Shown: positions 47,496 to 63,338 of the stretch, in pieces
Layout of the letters: every line of letters begins with the position of its first letter
How positions within the stretch are numbered: the stretch's first letter is position 1
Source: Pneumocystis sp. 'macacae'
Taxonomy: Eukaryota > Ascomycota > Pneumocystomycetes > Pneumocystales > Pneumocystaceae
Assembly: GCA_018127085.1 (NCBI GenBank)
Contig: CM030734.1
Location: 248,001 to 312,000, forward strand
Reading direction: 5' to 3'
Length of the DNA stretch: 64,000 bases
Notes under the pieces: model-generated
Database searches by the model: none
What the model was told of the DNA's origin: nothing
What the model saw: only the letters and a program-made list of their open reading frames with translations
Made by a program: the position numbers and the translations under genes

Positions 47496-48037
47496 ATGTC
47501 TAAATCTTTTAAAAGAAAATATAAAAAGTAAGTTTATATACCTAAATTTAATTAATTTAATTAATTATTTATATAGGCTTTGTGAACGATTTGATGCACT
47601 AATCGATGAATCAGAACAGCTTCAGGAGCAGATTGAAAAAGCAAAAGCTATTTCTAACCGTATTTCAGCAGAAAATACGTAAATTATCATTCTTTTACAA
47701 AAAATTCTAAAAATATTGAAGATATCTTTTGGATCTTATTTTGTACCAGAAAAATGGGTTTATGAGTCCCTCATTATCAGTAAATTCAGAATCTGCAACA
47801 GAATTTGATGAAAATACTCCTAAAAATCAAGATAACGCTAGTAGTGATATAAGTAATTATTATCGAGATAAAACACCTCCTCATTTGCTCTCTTTGAGTC
47901 CCCATTGGGATTATTCGCCCCCACTTAGTCCAGGAAAAGAAAATGAAAATGAAGAATATGAAAATCAGTCTATTTTGTTAACAAATTCGTTACTTTTATC
48001 CGAAAAAAATAAAGTATCTGAAACAATATTGAATTAA
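47496..48037 (+). CDS. INO80 complex subunit Iec3-like
   Basis: Exons 47496..47527, 47577..47678 and 47722..48037 give 149 residues. The N-terminal coiled coil (KRKYKKLCERFDALIDESEQLQEQIEKAKAISNRISAENTYLLDLIL) matches the pattern of the Iec3/INO80E family: KYxxL..FD....E..LQ followed by K...R...EN.YLLDLLL. The rest is acidic and Ser-rich with a PPHLLSLSPHWDYSPPLSP segment. Short conserved region, so the assignment is moderate. If correct, it is a peripheral INO80 remodelling subunit. Confidence 0.55.
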
Positions 48038-48242
48038 ACGATGTTTATGAAATTCTATGCAAAACAATTTTTATTTTAGAATATATAATCATATATTATG
48101 GTAAAGAAATCATTTTATTTTCTTGATTTGCTTTTTCTGGTTGCCCGGGTTGAAGACATAAAAATGTGGTTTGCTTCCGATGTATGTTTGTTATTTAACT
48201 TTGTGTTTCCTCGTTTATTCTATTAAAATAAGTAATGTGTCA

Positions 48243-51842
<3,600 letters not shown>

Positions 51843-52162
51843 TCTTTTTTCAAAAATATATACTTTTTCTTACTTTAAACAACTCAATAAAGCTTTTTGG
51901 TCACCTAAACTTAGTAAGATCTTTTAAATATTTCATAGAATCTTTATTCCTTTGATTTTTATACCTTTTTCTAATAAAAAATATTTATTTTTTTTGTAAA
52001 AAAATGCGATATTAACATTCTACATGCTATATATAGAGGTTGAACGTCGAATCTCGACAACGACGTATCAAAAAGAAAGCTAAAGAAAAAGTTTAAAAAA
52101 AAGACTAGTTTCAGGGTGTTTTAGAATAGACAAAGGCTTTTAGGTTTTGGTGTTGAGTAATC
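51843..52162. promoter_or_regulatory. divergent promoter ISWI/HAPSTR1-like
   Basis: About 320 bp between divergent start codons, presumably a shared promoter. No recognised motif. Confidence 0.4.
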
Positions 52163-52766
52163 ATGGATATGTCCTCGCTTCATAATCATTTGCCTGATAA
52201 ACGGAAAGAAACAAAAAATGAGGATGATTTGTTGTCAACATTTAAAGCAGGTATGCAGCAAAACGTGTTTTAGCATATTTGTACTTATTTTTGATATAGC
52301 AGCGCTTTCAGTTACAAATCTATATCGGCAGGCATTAACAGCAGCTGAACAGGAGCGGCAAGAGGGGTTTCAAGATGCTGTAGAAGAAATGCTAATGCTT
52401 TTAAATGATGGAATTACAGATATTGAGAGTCTCCGTGAGTGGTGTATTGCTCGTCGTCGTAATGAAGAACATACTTACTCATCCTCGGATTTTTCTGAGG
52501 AGCCTTTTCGTGATACGTCGCGTGGCAATTCCTTCAATTTAAATTCCACCAAGGTAGCTTTTTCATCAAGTCCATTATCACAGCCTTTTCAACGTGTTCT
52601 TTCTGAATCAACTGATACTTCTCATCTTCCAGATCATCTTGTCCAACCTTCTGATGATAATTTTTCTCTTCAATTCATTGGTTCTCCTTGTCCTTCTACA
52701 ACTAAACATCGGATTATTCTTAATGAGCCAAGGATTCCTTTTTCTAAAAAATGTCGTCATTTCTAA
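52163..52766 (+). CDS. HAPSTR1 (C16orf72)-like protein
   Basis: Exons 52163..52250 and 52300..52766 give 184 residues. The conserved helical core AAALSVTNLYRQAL.AAEQERQEGFQDAVEEMLMLL resembles the HAPSTR1/UPF0472 family (AATAVTQLYK...GYQDALDDLL), a nuclear stress-response partner of the ubiquitin ligase HUWE1 in animals. The remainder is Ser-rich, with TDTSHLPDHL and a basic end. The fungal function is unknown; the family assignment rests on one region. Confidence 0.55.
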
Positions 52767-53036
52767 ATTTTTTGATCTTTATTTCATATATTTTTCATTC
52801 ATTAGCTCTGAGGTCCTATTTTTTCTTTTTTATGTGTATTATATCTGTTCAGGTTTTTTCTTCTTTGTTTCTTATATAAAATACTTATTTCATATATTTT
52901 TATTTATTATCTTTTCACTCTAAGCCTAGCCCTACACTTTTTGCTCTAACCGAGTGACTAGTGTGGACCAGAAAAATTGGATATCGACGTTATTAAAAAG
53001 ATTTCAGTAGTTTTTGTGACTAAGTAGACGTACAGC

Positions 53037-54366
53037 ATGGATAATTTAGTTCTCCGTGCATCCCTGGAAGGGCATTCTGGCTGGGTAACGGCGATTGTAT
53101 CTTCTTCTGAAAATCAAAACATGATTGTTTCTGCATCTCGAGATAAAACAATTATTGTATGGGAATTGACTGGAGATGGGGGATATGGGGTCCCGAAAAA
53201 GGCTCTTAGGGTTAGGATATTAGTTTTATTTTATAGGTTACCTGATAGAGATGATTGAATAGGGCCATAGTCACTTTATCCAGGATTTAGCAATTTCATC
53301 TGATGGACAATATGTCCTTTCGGCATCATGGGACAAGACACTTCGTTTATGGGATTTGAATACAGGAATGACAACTAAGCGGTTTGTTGGTCATACTGGA
53401 GATGTTTTGAGTGTTAGTTTTTCGGCGGATAACCGACAGATTGTGAGTGGATCGCGGGATAAAACTATTAAGCTTTGGAATACTCTAGGAGATTGTAAAA
53501 TGACGATCCAAGAGGGGGGACATTCTGATTGGGTTTCATGTGTTCGCTTCTCTCCTAGTCCTAGTAATCTCATTACTGTATCAGCAGGATGGGATAAATT
53601 TGTCAAGGTGCGAGAAAAAATTTTTATGTTTTTCTATTGGATTTTAAAATATTTGGACTGGGAGATTTTTCAAAGGATGTTGATTTGTTTTATTTGCTAC
53701 TTCTGAGGCTTAGATTCCTATGAAAGTATCATTTCTATTAGTAACTGATGATATATTTGAAAAACATAGATATTTGTTTAATAAGACTAGTCTAATACTT
53801 AGTTAGGTCTGGGAGCTTTCAACATGCAAGCTTAGAACGAATTACATTGGTCATACTGTGAATATCACATTATTTATCTATTTTTATGTTAAAGTTTTTT
53901 ATAGGGTTATATTAATACTGTTACTGTGTCTCCAGACGGATCTCTATGTGCTTCAGGCGGAAAAGACAGCACAGTTATGCTTTGGGATCTCAATGAATCA
54001 AAACATCTTTATTCTTTGGACGCTGGGGATATTATCAATGCTTTAGTCTTTTCACCGAACCGGTATTGGCTTTGTGCAGCGACTGTTACAAGTATTAAAG
54101 TTTTTGATCTTGAGACAAAGTATTTTCTCTTCTTTTTAATGCTTAATATTTTAAAGCTAATCTTTTCTAAAGAATTATTGTTGATGAACTTAAAGTTGAA
54201 TTCACAGGTGTTGGAAAAAAATCGTCAGATCCCGAATGTATTTCTCTTTGTTGGTCTGCTGATGGACAGACTCTTTTTTCAGGTTATACTGATAATATTA
54301 TTCGGTATATAGTCTTTTTTTTTCTTTTTTATTTATTTTTTTAGTGTTTGGCAAGTCACTGCATAG
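53037..54366 (+). CDS. cpc2: RACK1/Cpc2/Asc1 ribosome-associated WD40 protein
   Basis: Seven-bladed WD40 scaffold on the 40S subunit. From ATG 53037 the exons read [164 protein letters not shown] and [14 protein letters not shown]. All WD repeats are intact. Introns are 40-60 bp except the one at about 53608-53803, which is near 200 bp. Confidence 0.95.
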
Positions 54367-54510
54367 ATGACTCATCGTTCACTTTTTTGTACTATCATTA
54401 AACAATCTAACTGTTTTCTTTCTTAAATACATCTTATGTATATGTATCTTATATAATTTTGAATTTTTTAATATTTTCCGTGTCTTTTCTGATAACTATA
54501 TAATTTTTAA

Positions 54511-56588
54511 ATGTTGACCCTTTTTACCGTATTTAATAAGGGTGGTATTGTACTTTGGGAAAGATCATTTGATACTTCATTTTGCAATATTATTAACAGT
54601 TTTATTCATGATATTTTTATTGAACAGTCTTCTAAAACTATTTATGTAAAAGATAATTTAGTTGTGAAATGGACTCTTTCTAATGAATACGGTCTTGTTT
54701 TTGCTGTAATTTATATGTTTTCGTGGAATTTTCTGAAATGAATTAGATTGTCTATTCAGAATTTGCGCAAATAGTTTCTGTTGAAGAGTTTCTTGAAAAT
54801 ATTAAAAAGCTTTTTTGTGAATTATATTCTGAAAAACTTCAAGAAAAATGTTTTTCAGAGGAGGATTTTAATTTCGACTCATATTTTGATATTAGGATTA
54901 AGGAGTTTGAGTCATTGAATGTTTGTTTACAAAAAAAATATTATATTTTATTAATTAATGATTTAGATAAAAAAAGCTGGCTCTTCTATACAAGTAAATG
55001 AAAATATTTCAAATGAAAATCTTTCTTCTCAAGATTTTGACTCAGACAAAGATCTTAGTGATGATATTTCAAAAACTTCTTTAAAATCTGAATTAGAACC
55101 TCAACTTTTTCAAATATCTCAATCTTCTGAAACAAATATTTCTTTTTTGAAAAAAGATGTAAATAAAAGGACTCCTAATAAAAAACTTAAAAAAGGAATA
55201 ATGAAAATGAATCATTCAAAGTAATTTTTATTTTTTTTAAATTACGTTTAATTTTTTTGTAGTAATGAATCTACTAAAAAAAATAAAAAGCTAATGCGTA
55301 AATGGGAAGACGACTCTATTTTATCTAGTGGTGATAAAATGGATTCCTTAGATTATTCTTCTCACTCTGGAAAATCTTTAGCCCCTGTTCAAAATGATAT
55401 TATTCGTTTAACACAAGAAAATTGTGAATTAAAAAGTGTTCAGAATGGATTTATTATTAGAGAGCTTGATGATGATTCTCAGAAAACTGGTAAAAAGGGT
55501 GAATCTATTAAAGAAAACCATGGAGGAATGTTCAACATATTTACTAATCTCTCTAAAAAAAGAATTCTTTCGTTAAATGATCTTGCCTTTGCTTTAACCA
55601 AAATGAATGAATTGCTATTAAAAAAGAATATTGCAAAGGAAGTTGCAGATAGTTTATGTGAATCCGTTCAAAATAGTTTGGTTGGAAAAAATATTAGTAC
55701 TTTTCAATGTAAAACTATTTTTATTTATAAATATAACTAAACTTTTTAGCTGTTCAAAGTATTGTTAAGACAACTATGGAGTCATCTCTTAAACAGATTT
55801 TAACACCTTCGATATCTATAGATCTTCTCAAAGAAATTAATTTTTCTAAGACTCAAAAAAAGCCATATACTATTTCATTTGTTGGTGTTAATGGTGTTGG
55901 AAAGTCTACAAGTTTATCGAAAATAGCATTTTGGCTTCTAAAAAATCATTTAAAAATCATTATTGCTGCTTGTGATACTTTTAGAAGTGGAGCAATAGAA
56001 CAACTTCAAGTTCATGTTAGAAATTTACAACAATTATCAGAAAAAGAAAAATGTGGGAAAATTGAATTATTTGAAAAAGGTTATGGGAAAGATGCAAGTT
56101 TAATTGCAGCTAATGCTATTTTATATGGTATTTTATATTTATTCTATTTATAGAAGAATTTGATAGTTTATTTAGCAAAAAAAAAAGAGTTTGATATAGT
56201 TTTAATAGATACTTCTGGGAGGCGTCACAATGATCTACGTCTTATGTCTCCGTTAGAAAAGGTAATTTCGGTTCTATTTTTTCGATTTTTTTAATATTTG
56301 CAGCTTGTTAATACAAATAATATTGATAGAGTTTTTCAAGTAGCCGAAGCTTTAGCAGGGACTGATGTAGTAGCTCAAGCTAAAAATTTCAATAATGCTT
56401 TAGGTTGTAAAAAAAAATTAGATGGATTTATTATTTCTAAGGTAGATACTGTTGGAAACGCTGTTGGAACCATAGTTTCTATAATATGGGCTACAGGTAT
56501 TCCAATTCTATTTATAGGGAATGGTCAAACCTACACTGATATCCGTGTCCTTTCTGTTTCATGGGTTGTAAAAATGTTAATGAGTTAG
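54511..56588 (+). CDS. srp101: SRP receptor subunit alpha
   Basis: GTPase at the ER membrane that receives SRP-ribosome complexes. Read from ATG 54511: an N-terminal longin-like SRX domain (LTLFTVFNKGGIVLWERSF), a charged low-complexity linker, then the NG GTPase. GTP-binding motifs are VGVNGVGKSTSLSKIAFWL (G1), AACDTFRSGAIEQLQVH, LIDTSGRRHND (G3), IISKVDT (G4) and IGNGQTYTDIR near the C-terminus. It terminates at 56588. Several short introns fall within the linker and between G1 and G3. Confidence 0.92.
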
Positions 56589-57539
56589 TTATTTTATAAA
56601 CTATAAAATATATTTATGTTGTAAAATTATATATTTTTCTGGTAATTTCTGTGTTTATATTATTAATTAATTTTTTATAATATATATGTCTTATATATAA
56701 TACTTTAAATCGCAATAACATTTTTGACTTTTATTTATTCATATGAATGTATAACTTTACTATTTTTTATTTTTCTATTATTTTTGATTATTTTTAATTT
56801 ATTATATTTTTACAGATAAATTATATAAATAAATTATATATTATTATAATAAAAAATTCCAAAAAATATTGAAATTTTAGATAAATTTAATTTACGCTTT
56901 AAATAAATTAATAAAAATCAATATAATATGTAAACTCGATATAATTTATTGCAATCTAAGTTCATATAAAAATCAAAAATTAGCTTTTAAATTATAGAAT
57001 ACTAGTCTTCTAATTTTAATTATATTTTAAAAGAAATCATTTTTAAAATACCTTAAAATAATATATTGAGTTTTTCATTTTTTTAATACAAATCATATTA
57101 TTAAAATTTTTAAATATTTTAAAAATGCATCCTATAATTAAATATATTACAAATATTAATTACATTCAAATTTTTTTAAATTTAAATTCTGTAAAAAAAA
57201 ATGGTTTTTTATAGTAATATTTAATATTTTTGTTTAATAGTGGTTACTGAATTTAGTGAAATTTAAAGAATAAAATTAAATAACAAATTATATATTAACA
57301 AAACAAATAGATATTTAAATATGTGTAAATTTATATATTATTCATTAGTAATTATCTATTTATTTTCATTAAAAATAAAATCTTTTTATATATATTTAAA
57401 AATTTCTGCCTAAATTTTTTTGTTCAAAAATAATTCCATAAATTTATTTTTTGGTCTAAAAAATACTTAACTTTTTTCTTTTTATTAAATTCTCTAATCG
57501 TTTGTTATGTCTTAAATCTGACGTACTCAAAGATAAATT
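56589..57539. other. very AT-rich spacer
   Basis: About 950 bp of nearly pure A/T with poly-A/T runs, between two co-oriented genes. No gene or RNA structure could be supported. Confidence 0.5.
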
Positions 57540-58665
57540 ATGTTACGTTTTATTTGCTCATCTAAAACAAAAAATACACCATTTTATAGGATTTTTCCTC
57601 GCAGGCGAGTATTTTGGACATATTGTTCTTCTAAATGGGATTTGAATGAGGCACCTCTACCATTTCCTATCAATAAATTTCGTAAGTTATGTTTTTTTTA
57701 AGAAAACGAATTTAAATATGAAAAAGCTTTTATATTTAAGCACGCTAGAAGAGCTCCTACCCGTCCTTCCTTTTTTCCTGTTTCAAAAGGCCTAAAACCT
57801 ATGACGTACATATTCGATTCTTTACAACAGCTTTTTGCGTCATATATTTCATATTCTTCAGCAGAAACAAGGTTTGGACAAGATTATTGGCCTAATGAAT
57901 TTTGTGTTGGGGGTATTTTGTATTCTTTTAAGGTATTTTCTTATATTTTAAGGAACGTATGCTACACGCCAATTTTTTCATCTTCTTAAAGAACCTAAAT
58001 CAAAATTATCTAAAATTATGACTGAAGATTTACTTCTTCTTCTTGATGATTATATTACAAAAGATGACCAACCTCCATTGAAATTGCAGCCTTACATATA
58101 CTTAAATCGTGTATATAATTCAAAGATTCGTACAGTTTTTGTCAATTTTGGATCTAAAGATACGTTCAAACGTCTTTCAGAGCTTGAAAAGTTGAATGAA
58201 AGGGATCCTAGATATATAAGGATACGCTGGAAAACGTTTAATATTGGGTTGAAACTAACATCGGATGAAAAGGATACACCAACATCGTTTACTATTACGA
58301 AAAATGCTGCTTTAAGAGAAATGAAAAAAGGTATATCGTATTCTGTTGATTTAGAAATAGATGGTGAATTTGAAACGGGTTATTTTGATTCTTTAGATAA
58401 GAAAAATAATCTTGAACCCAAAATTGTAAATAGAGAGCGACGCGTAATAGTTGTAACATTCCAAAGTCAGCATTGTGATCCAGGAAGCAGGTTGTCTGTA
58501 GAGAATGTATTTAATGACGATGAGCTTGTAAATGAAGGTGTTGAATGGAAAATATCAGTATATAAATCTATTTATTTGTAGTAACTAATAAAACTATTAT
58601 AGGATATAGATTATGTAATATTTGAAAAGAAATTAGAGGAGATTGAGAAATATAATCAAAATTAG
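57540..58665 (+). CDS. uncharacterised protein, probably mitochondrial
   Basis: I do not recognise this gene. From ATG 57540 it starts MLRFICSSKTKNTPFYRIFPRRRVFW, basic and hydroxylated like a mitochondrial targeting peptide. Exons continue with RRAPTRPSFFPVSKGL, DSLQQLFASYISYSSAE, then GTYATRQFFHLLKEPKSKLSKIMTEDLLLLLDDYI and a long C-terminal domain (RYIRIRWKTFNIGLKLTSDE ... RRVIVVTFQSQHCDP) to EKYNQN at 58665. The latter part alternates strands and helices as in Tim44/Mba1-like folds; that similarity is only an impression. Frame-consistent 40-50-bp introns support a real gene. Confidence 0.6.
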
Positions 58666-59383
58666 TGCATTTTTGTATAATCCTTCAGTTAATTATAATA
58701 TATTTTTATATATTTAAATATCATTATGAATTCGAAACCAGTTTTTGGGTTATTCTTGTAATTTCATTATTATAAAAATAGCATTTTAACTAACTTTCAG
58801 CTTACCAAGGTCAAGAATTTCAATATTTTGTTTTCAAATAAAGATATTTAAAATAATATATATTAAATCTATATTTTCTTCATATTAAAAATAATCAAGT
58901 CATTCAAATTAATTAGCGATTTCAAAAATATACCAAATAATATGCTATTATAATATTAAATTAATAGGTTTATTCAGTATTTATATGATTTTTATAAAAA
59001 ATATGTATTTTAAAATAAAAATATATATTTATATTCTATAAAATTAATCTCAAAATATTTTCAAGTTTCAAAGTTAATTATTCTTTAAACAAAAATTAGT
59101 ATTTTATCTAGAATTAGTTAAAAATATATATACATAATACATAAAAATATGGTTAAAGATAATATAACCTGGTTTTTAAAATAAACCTATTTACATTTAT
59201 TAAATGTTACCAAAGAAATAATAAATAAAAAGATAAACAATATTTTTCTAAAAATAGATATTTTCATAGAAAAATGATGACATATTCATCGTCACAGAAA
59301 TATAAATATAATACCCTAAGTAAACAACATGTTTTAATAAAATAGCTGGACGAAATAGATTATTAACAGTTATCCTTAAATTT
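58666..59383. other. AT-rich spacer
   Basis: About 720 bp, AT-rich, between convergent 3' ends. Short near-repeats of TATATTTATA type only. Nothing else seen. Confidence 0.45.
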
Positions 59384-60140
59384 TTAATTCAAATCAAACT
59401 TATTTATTCCAAAAATACGTTTTCGATGTGTCTAGAAAATAAATAAAAACATTTTTATAATATTTATACATACAGAAGGAAGTTTTGGGACCAATACCAT
59501 TGTAAGTGCCCAGAGATTGATAAAAAACATCCAGAAATCATAATGAGTGTAATGTGTACTTAAAAGAAATCTATTTATTTAAATTAAAAAATAATTTGAA
59601 GCATAAAAACATACAGAATAATAGGAACTGCAGTGAGATATTTTTTTGCAGGGGTATATTGTGCACCGTTATCCATTTGTTCCCACATAGTTAAGTTATC
59701 ATAAGCACCAGAATTAAATTCAAATGGAATGCCTTTTACCCAATGAAACATAATGTATGAACTCTACAGGAATTAATGATGTTGCTTCATATAGTGCGTT
59801 TTTGTTACAAGCATATAAGTTAAGTTTGTAAGTGTCCATGAAAGTTCTTGAGAAACTGTTGGAAAAGCATTATAAAATATCTTAAGACATGAAATCACAA
59901 CAATATGAATAATCCATGCACCTATGTTTCCATATAAATAAAATACACTTTTCTAGTGTAAAAAAGACTTTTACCTTTAAAATTAACCCAGTTACAATTA
60001 AAATTACTCTGACTTGCTTGATCCAAACTATCATCTGCTGTACACGCCTGGACATCATGAATAATGGAAGATGAACGCCGACGCATATCATCAAATAAAA
60101 TACCCGATGTTTGAATTTGCTGAAGTACGCTAGACGTCAT
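59384..60140 (-). CDS. orm1: Orm1/ORMDL sphingolipid regulator
   Basis: ER membrane protein that restrains serine palmitoyltransferase. From ATG 60140: a hydrophilic N-terminus containing RRRSSSIIHD, then NCNWVNFKGKGAWIIHIVVISCLKIFYNAFP (first spans), ELSWTLTNLTYMLVTK, HWVKGIPFEFNSGAYDNLTMWEQMDNGAQYTPAKKYLTAVPIIL, and LLSTHYTHYDFWMFFINLWALTMVLVPKLP, ending THRKRIFGINKFDLN. These are the family's signature blocks. RRRSSS matches the position of the Ypk1-phosphorylated serines in yeast Orm1/2. Introns are short; one contains the annotated break before the WVKG exon. Divergent from the Air gene. Confidence 0.93.
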
Positions 60141-60388
60141 TTACTTAATTCTAAATTCAATATTCCCTTTGAGTGAACAATCTTTCCTTGAATTCCCAGA
60201 AACTTGTTTTTAGAAATCTTAAAAAACCCCCCAACCACTCTAAACCACTTCTTTTGTATTTTTCAAATTATATGAAATTCCAAATTATGTTCGAAAGCTA
60301 ATAAATATCTTTTTCACTGTTTTCTTAAAATCTGGTTTAATCCGAACTCGATCACATTTTACGAAATGTTAACGTCGGAGACAAGAGT

Positions 60389-61801
60389 ATGCGGTCAAAC
60401 ATAGACCAAGACCTTAACTCGATTCAAAATGATGAAGTTAATACAAATAATCTGAAAACAGATGAAAATATTCAAGGGAATCATAAGTTTTACTAAAAAA
60501 AACCTTTTTTGACATTTTTAATTATTATTTTAGGATTGATTTATTTTATTCAGTAGAACAACATGATCAATATGCGCTGGACGCTTTAAAAAACAGGGAA
60601 AGTGTTAAAATAGATGGTATTACAGATTCATTTTCTGAAAAAAAACTGTCAGTCTCTGAAGAAGTGTCAAAAGAGGTAGCAGATATTGCCATAACGGCAG
60701 TAACAATATCGCCAAAGATGGTTGAAGAAGAAACAGGCGTAGAACGGGATTCGCAAGGTGCGGAAAGTGATTCATATAGCGACTCAGAAAATACAGAGAC
60801 TATTAATGATTGGATGCATGTAAATATTACTAAAATATATTTTTTAAGTATGTAAAATGAATTTAGTTAAGTAAAGGTCGATATTTTGGTGTTGCAGAAG
60901 ATAAGATTATTTGTCATAAATGTGGTGAACCAGGGCATATTCTTCGCGAATGTTCTCAAGAAATGGTATTTTTTATAAAAATTTATAAATAACTTATATA
61001 TTTCGAATAATAGTGTACGAACTGTGGAACTGTAAATGATCATTTGGCATCTCGATGTCCAATGCTTCAAAGGTGTCACAATTGTAATGAGCTCGGTCAT
61101 ATTCTTGTTGTAAAGTCTTGTCTTATGGTTATTTTTTTGGCTGATAAAGTTAGGATTGTAAAAAACCGTGGAAATCAAATACGTGTACTTCCTGTAATTC
61201 AAGATATCATCCAAATGATGTAGGTTTTATTGTATGTTCAATAATATTAATAATATTAGATGTGTCCTAAAATTTGGAGATGTTATATATTTAATCCAGA
61301 TGCGCCCAAAGATTTTAAACCTAAAAGATATTGCTACAATTGCGCCGAATATGGGCATTATGGTGATGTATTCTCTTTTCTTTTAGTGATTAACTTGTTT
61401 ATCTATAATAGGATTGTCGTCTTCCTCAATGCTCTAGATATTTAGAGCCGTCTGCTTTTCGTATTGATAATGAACCTGTTTCTGCTTCTGAATATGCATA
61501 TCTGAAACACCAAGAAAAAATAAAGAAGAAAAGAGCTCTTCAACTCTATAAAGAAGAAAAAAAAGACGATTGGTTTGCACAGAAAATAAAAAGATCTTCA
61601 AGCCATAAGTCATCCAAATCAACTACCTTTTCAAAGAGTAGTTCATATTGCAAAATAAGTCATTCAAATCGTTTTCATAACAAACATAAAGAAATGTTGT
61701 ATAATACATATAAACATCAAAATAGCAAACATGATAAAAAATATTTGAAAAAAGATTTAAATAAAAAAGAACATATCTATATTAACGTATTTCCACACTA
61801 G
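60389..61801 (+). CDS. air1: Air1/Air2 zinc-knuckle protein (TRAMP)
   Basis: RNA-binding subunit of the TRAMP polyadenylation complex that feeds RNAs to the exosome. From ATG 60389: an acidic Ser-rich N-terminus, then CCHC knuckles CHKCGEPGHILREC, CTNCGTVNDHLASRC, CHNCNELGHILV(intron)DC, CTSCNSRYHPND(intron)MC and CYNCAEYGHYGD(intron)DC. IWRCYIFN between knuckles 4 and 5 corresponds to the Trf4-binding linker. The tail is Lys/Ser/His-rich and basic to TAG at 61801. Introns repeatedly split the knuckles just before the last Cys. Confidence 0.9.
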
Positions 61802-61894
61802 AACTATAATAGGGATTTGCATTAAAATTACTAATGAATATACATATAGTAAAAATTGTGTAAATATATAAAGATTATATATATTTATTATTTC

Positions 61895-63079
61895 TTAGTG
61901 TTTCCATGATACAGTCCAATTTAATATACTCCCTTCCAAAAAAGGTATTATAGCAATGTCTCCAGAGCCAAACTCTGAAGGAATTTGAAATGATTGTTTT
62001 TTTAATATAATTTTTTTATCTGTGCCAACATTTTTAACATTATAAAATTCTCTTCCAAAAGTACATGCAAAATTCTCAAGTTTGTCTAATTTTCCTATAC
62101 TATCAAATGCTTCTGCAAGATAACTCATAAGGTATGGCTGAGTAAATATTCCTGCAGCGATTCTCTTAGTATCTATTTTATGTATTCGTGGATGAGGTGC
62201 TGAATCACTTCCAAGAAAAAACTTTTTATTTCCACTTGTAGCAGCATTTAAAAGTTCTTTTCTATCGGAAGGCAATTTTGCGACGGGTTTGCAATATGCA
62301 TATGCATTACCTGCCCAATCATTGATTGTTAAAAAAAGATGATGAGCTGTGATGGTCCCCACGACATTATCTCCACAGATTTTGACTGCTTTTATAGCAG
62401 CAGCTGTTGTACAATGTTCGAGAACAATTTTGAGTTTCGGAAATTGAGTATGCAAATTATAAAGAGTCGGTAAAAATGCATGTTCTGCCGTTAAAACAGT
62501 TATATCATCGTTTCCCGAAGGACTATGAAGTTCTCCATGAATATTTAATACAAGACCATGCTTTTCCATTGCAGAAAGTGTAGGATAATATGGTTCATAG
62601 CTTTCGATTCCAAACTCTGAATTCGTTGTTACGCCTTATTATATTCAATAAACCGGAATTTTTATGTATTTAAAACCTTTTGGATATGCTTTTACACCTT
62701 TTTATCGTTAAATCTATTCATTTGTCTCCTTGTTAACGCTATCATTTACCCACAATTCCTACTGCTTTCGCTTGCTCAATAACAGCAGGAGTAATTTCTG
62801 GACAAAGATAAAGACTCATAAGAAACGTTGTATTGCTGTCTAACGCTTCTAATTCACGCTTGTAATTTATGCACATATCAATTGTTGTAATAGGTGGTAT
62901 TAAATTAGGCTTTATGTTCAATTCATCAGTAAATTATCAAAAATTCCATAAAAAAACACCATAACGTATACAACAGAGCATCCTCCAAGATGAATAGATG
63001 GAACTACTTGTTTCATCATCTCGCCTGATCTTAAATGCGTATGAAAGTCTGCGCCAGCAGACAATTCTAGGTAATCCAT
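61895..63079 (-). CDS. ura4: dihydroorotase (monofunctional)
   Basis: Third step of pyrimidine synthesis. Read from ATG 63079: ADFHTHLRSGEMM (HxH metal ligands), VVYVMPNLIPPITT, a 21-nt micro-exon at 62677-62697 joining G-VKAYPKG-VTTNSEFG so that the carboxylated lysine lies in KAYPKG, ILNIHGELHSP, IVLEHCTTAAA and GSDSAPHPR (metal Asp). All metal ligands appear present. The last exon runs from 62636 to 61895. Residue length is that of the E. coli-type class II enzyme. Divergent from Arp1 with a 259-bp promoter. Confidence 0.92.
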
Positions 63080-63338
63080 TTTTTATGATTTTGTTGAAAA
63101 TTGAGTGTAATTTACGATCAAGTCGACATATTATTTAAAACAATTTAGAAAGGAAAACGTAGAAAAATTCAGAATAAGTTATTTAGTAAGATTTACGTTG
63201 TTTTTTTGTGTTAATTCTTCTAGGCTGTTTCTTTTGTTTTTGTTTTTTTTCTCTGCAAAATATTAAATAGAAACAATATATAAAAAAAGGTGTTCTTTAT
63301 AGAAAAATATTGAGTTAAATCGGCTAAAAGCCTGTAAA

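Noticed and set aside
48098..48226. Short plus ORF starting MVKKSFYFLDLLF
   Set aside because: Only about 42 codons, between two 3' ends, with no family match; left uncalled.
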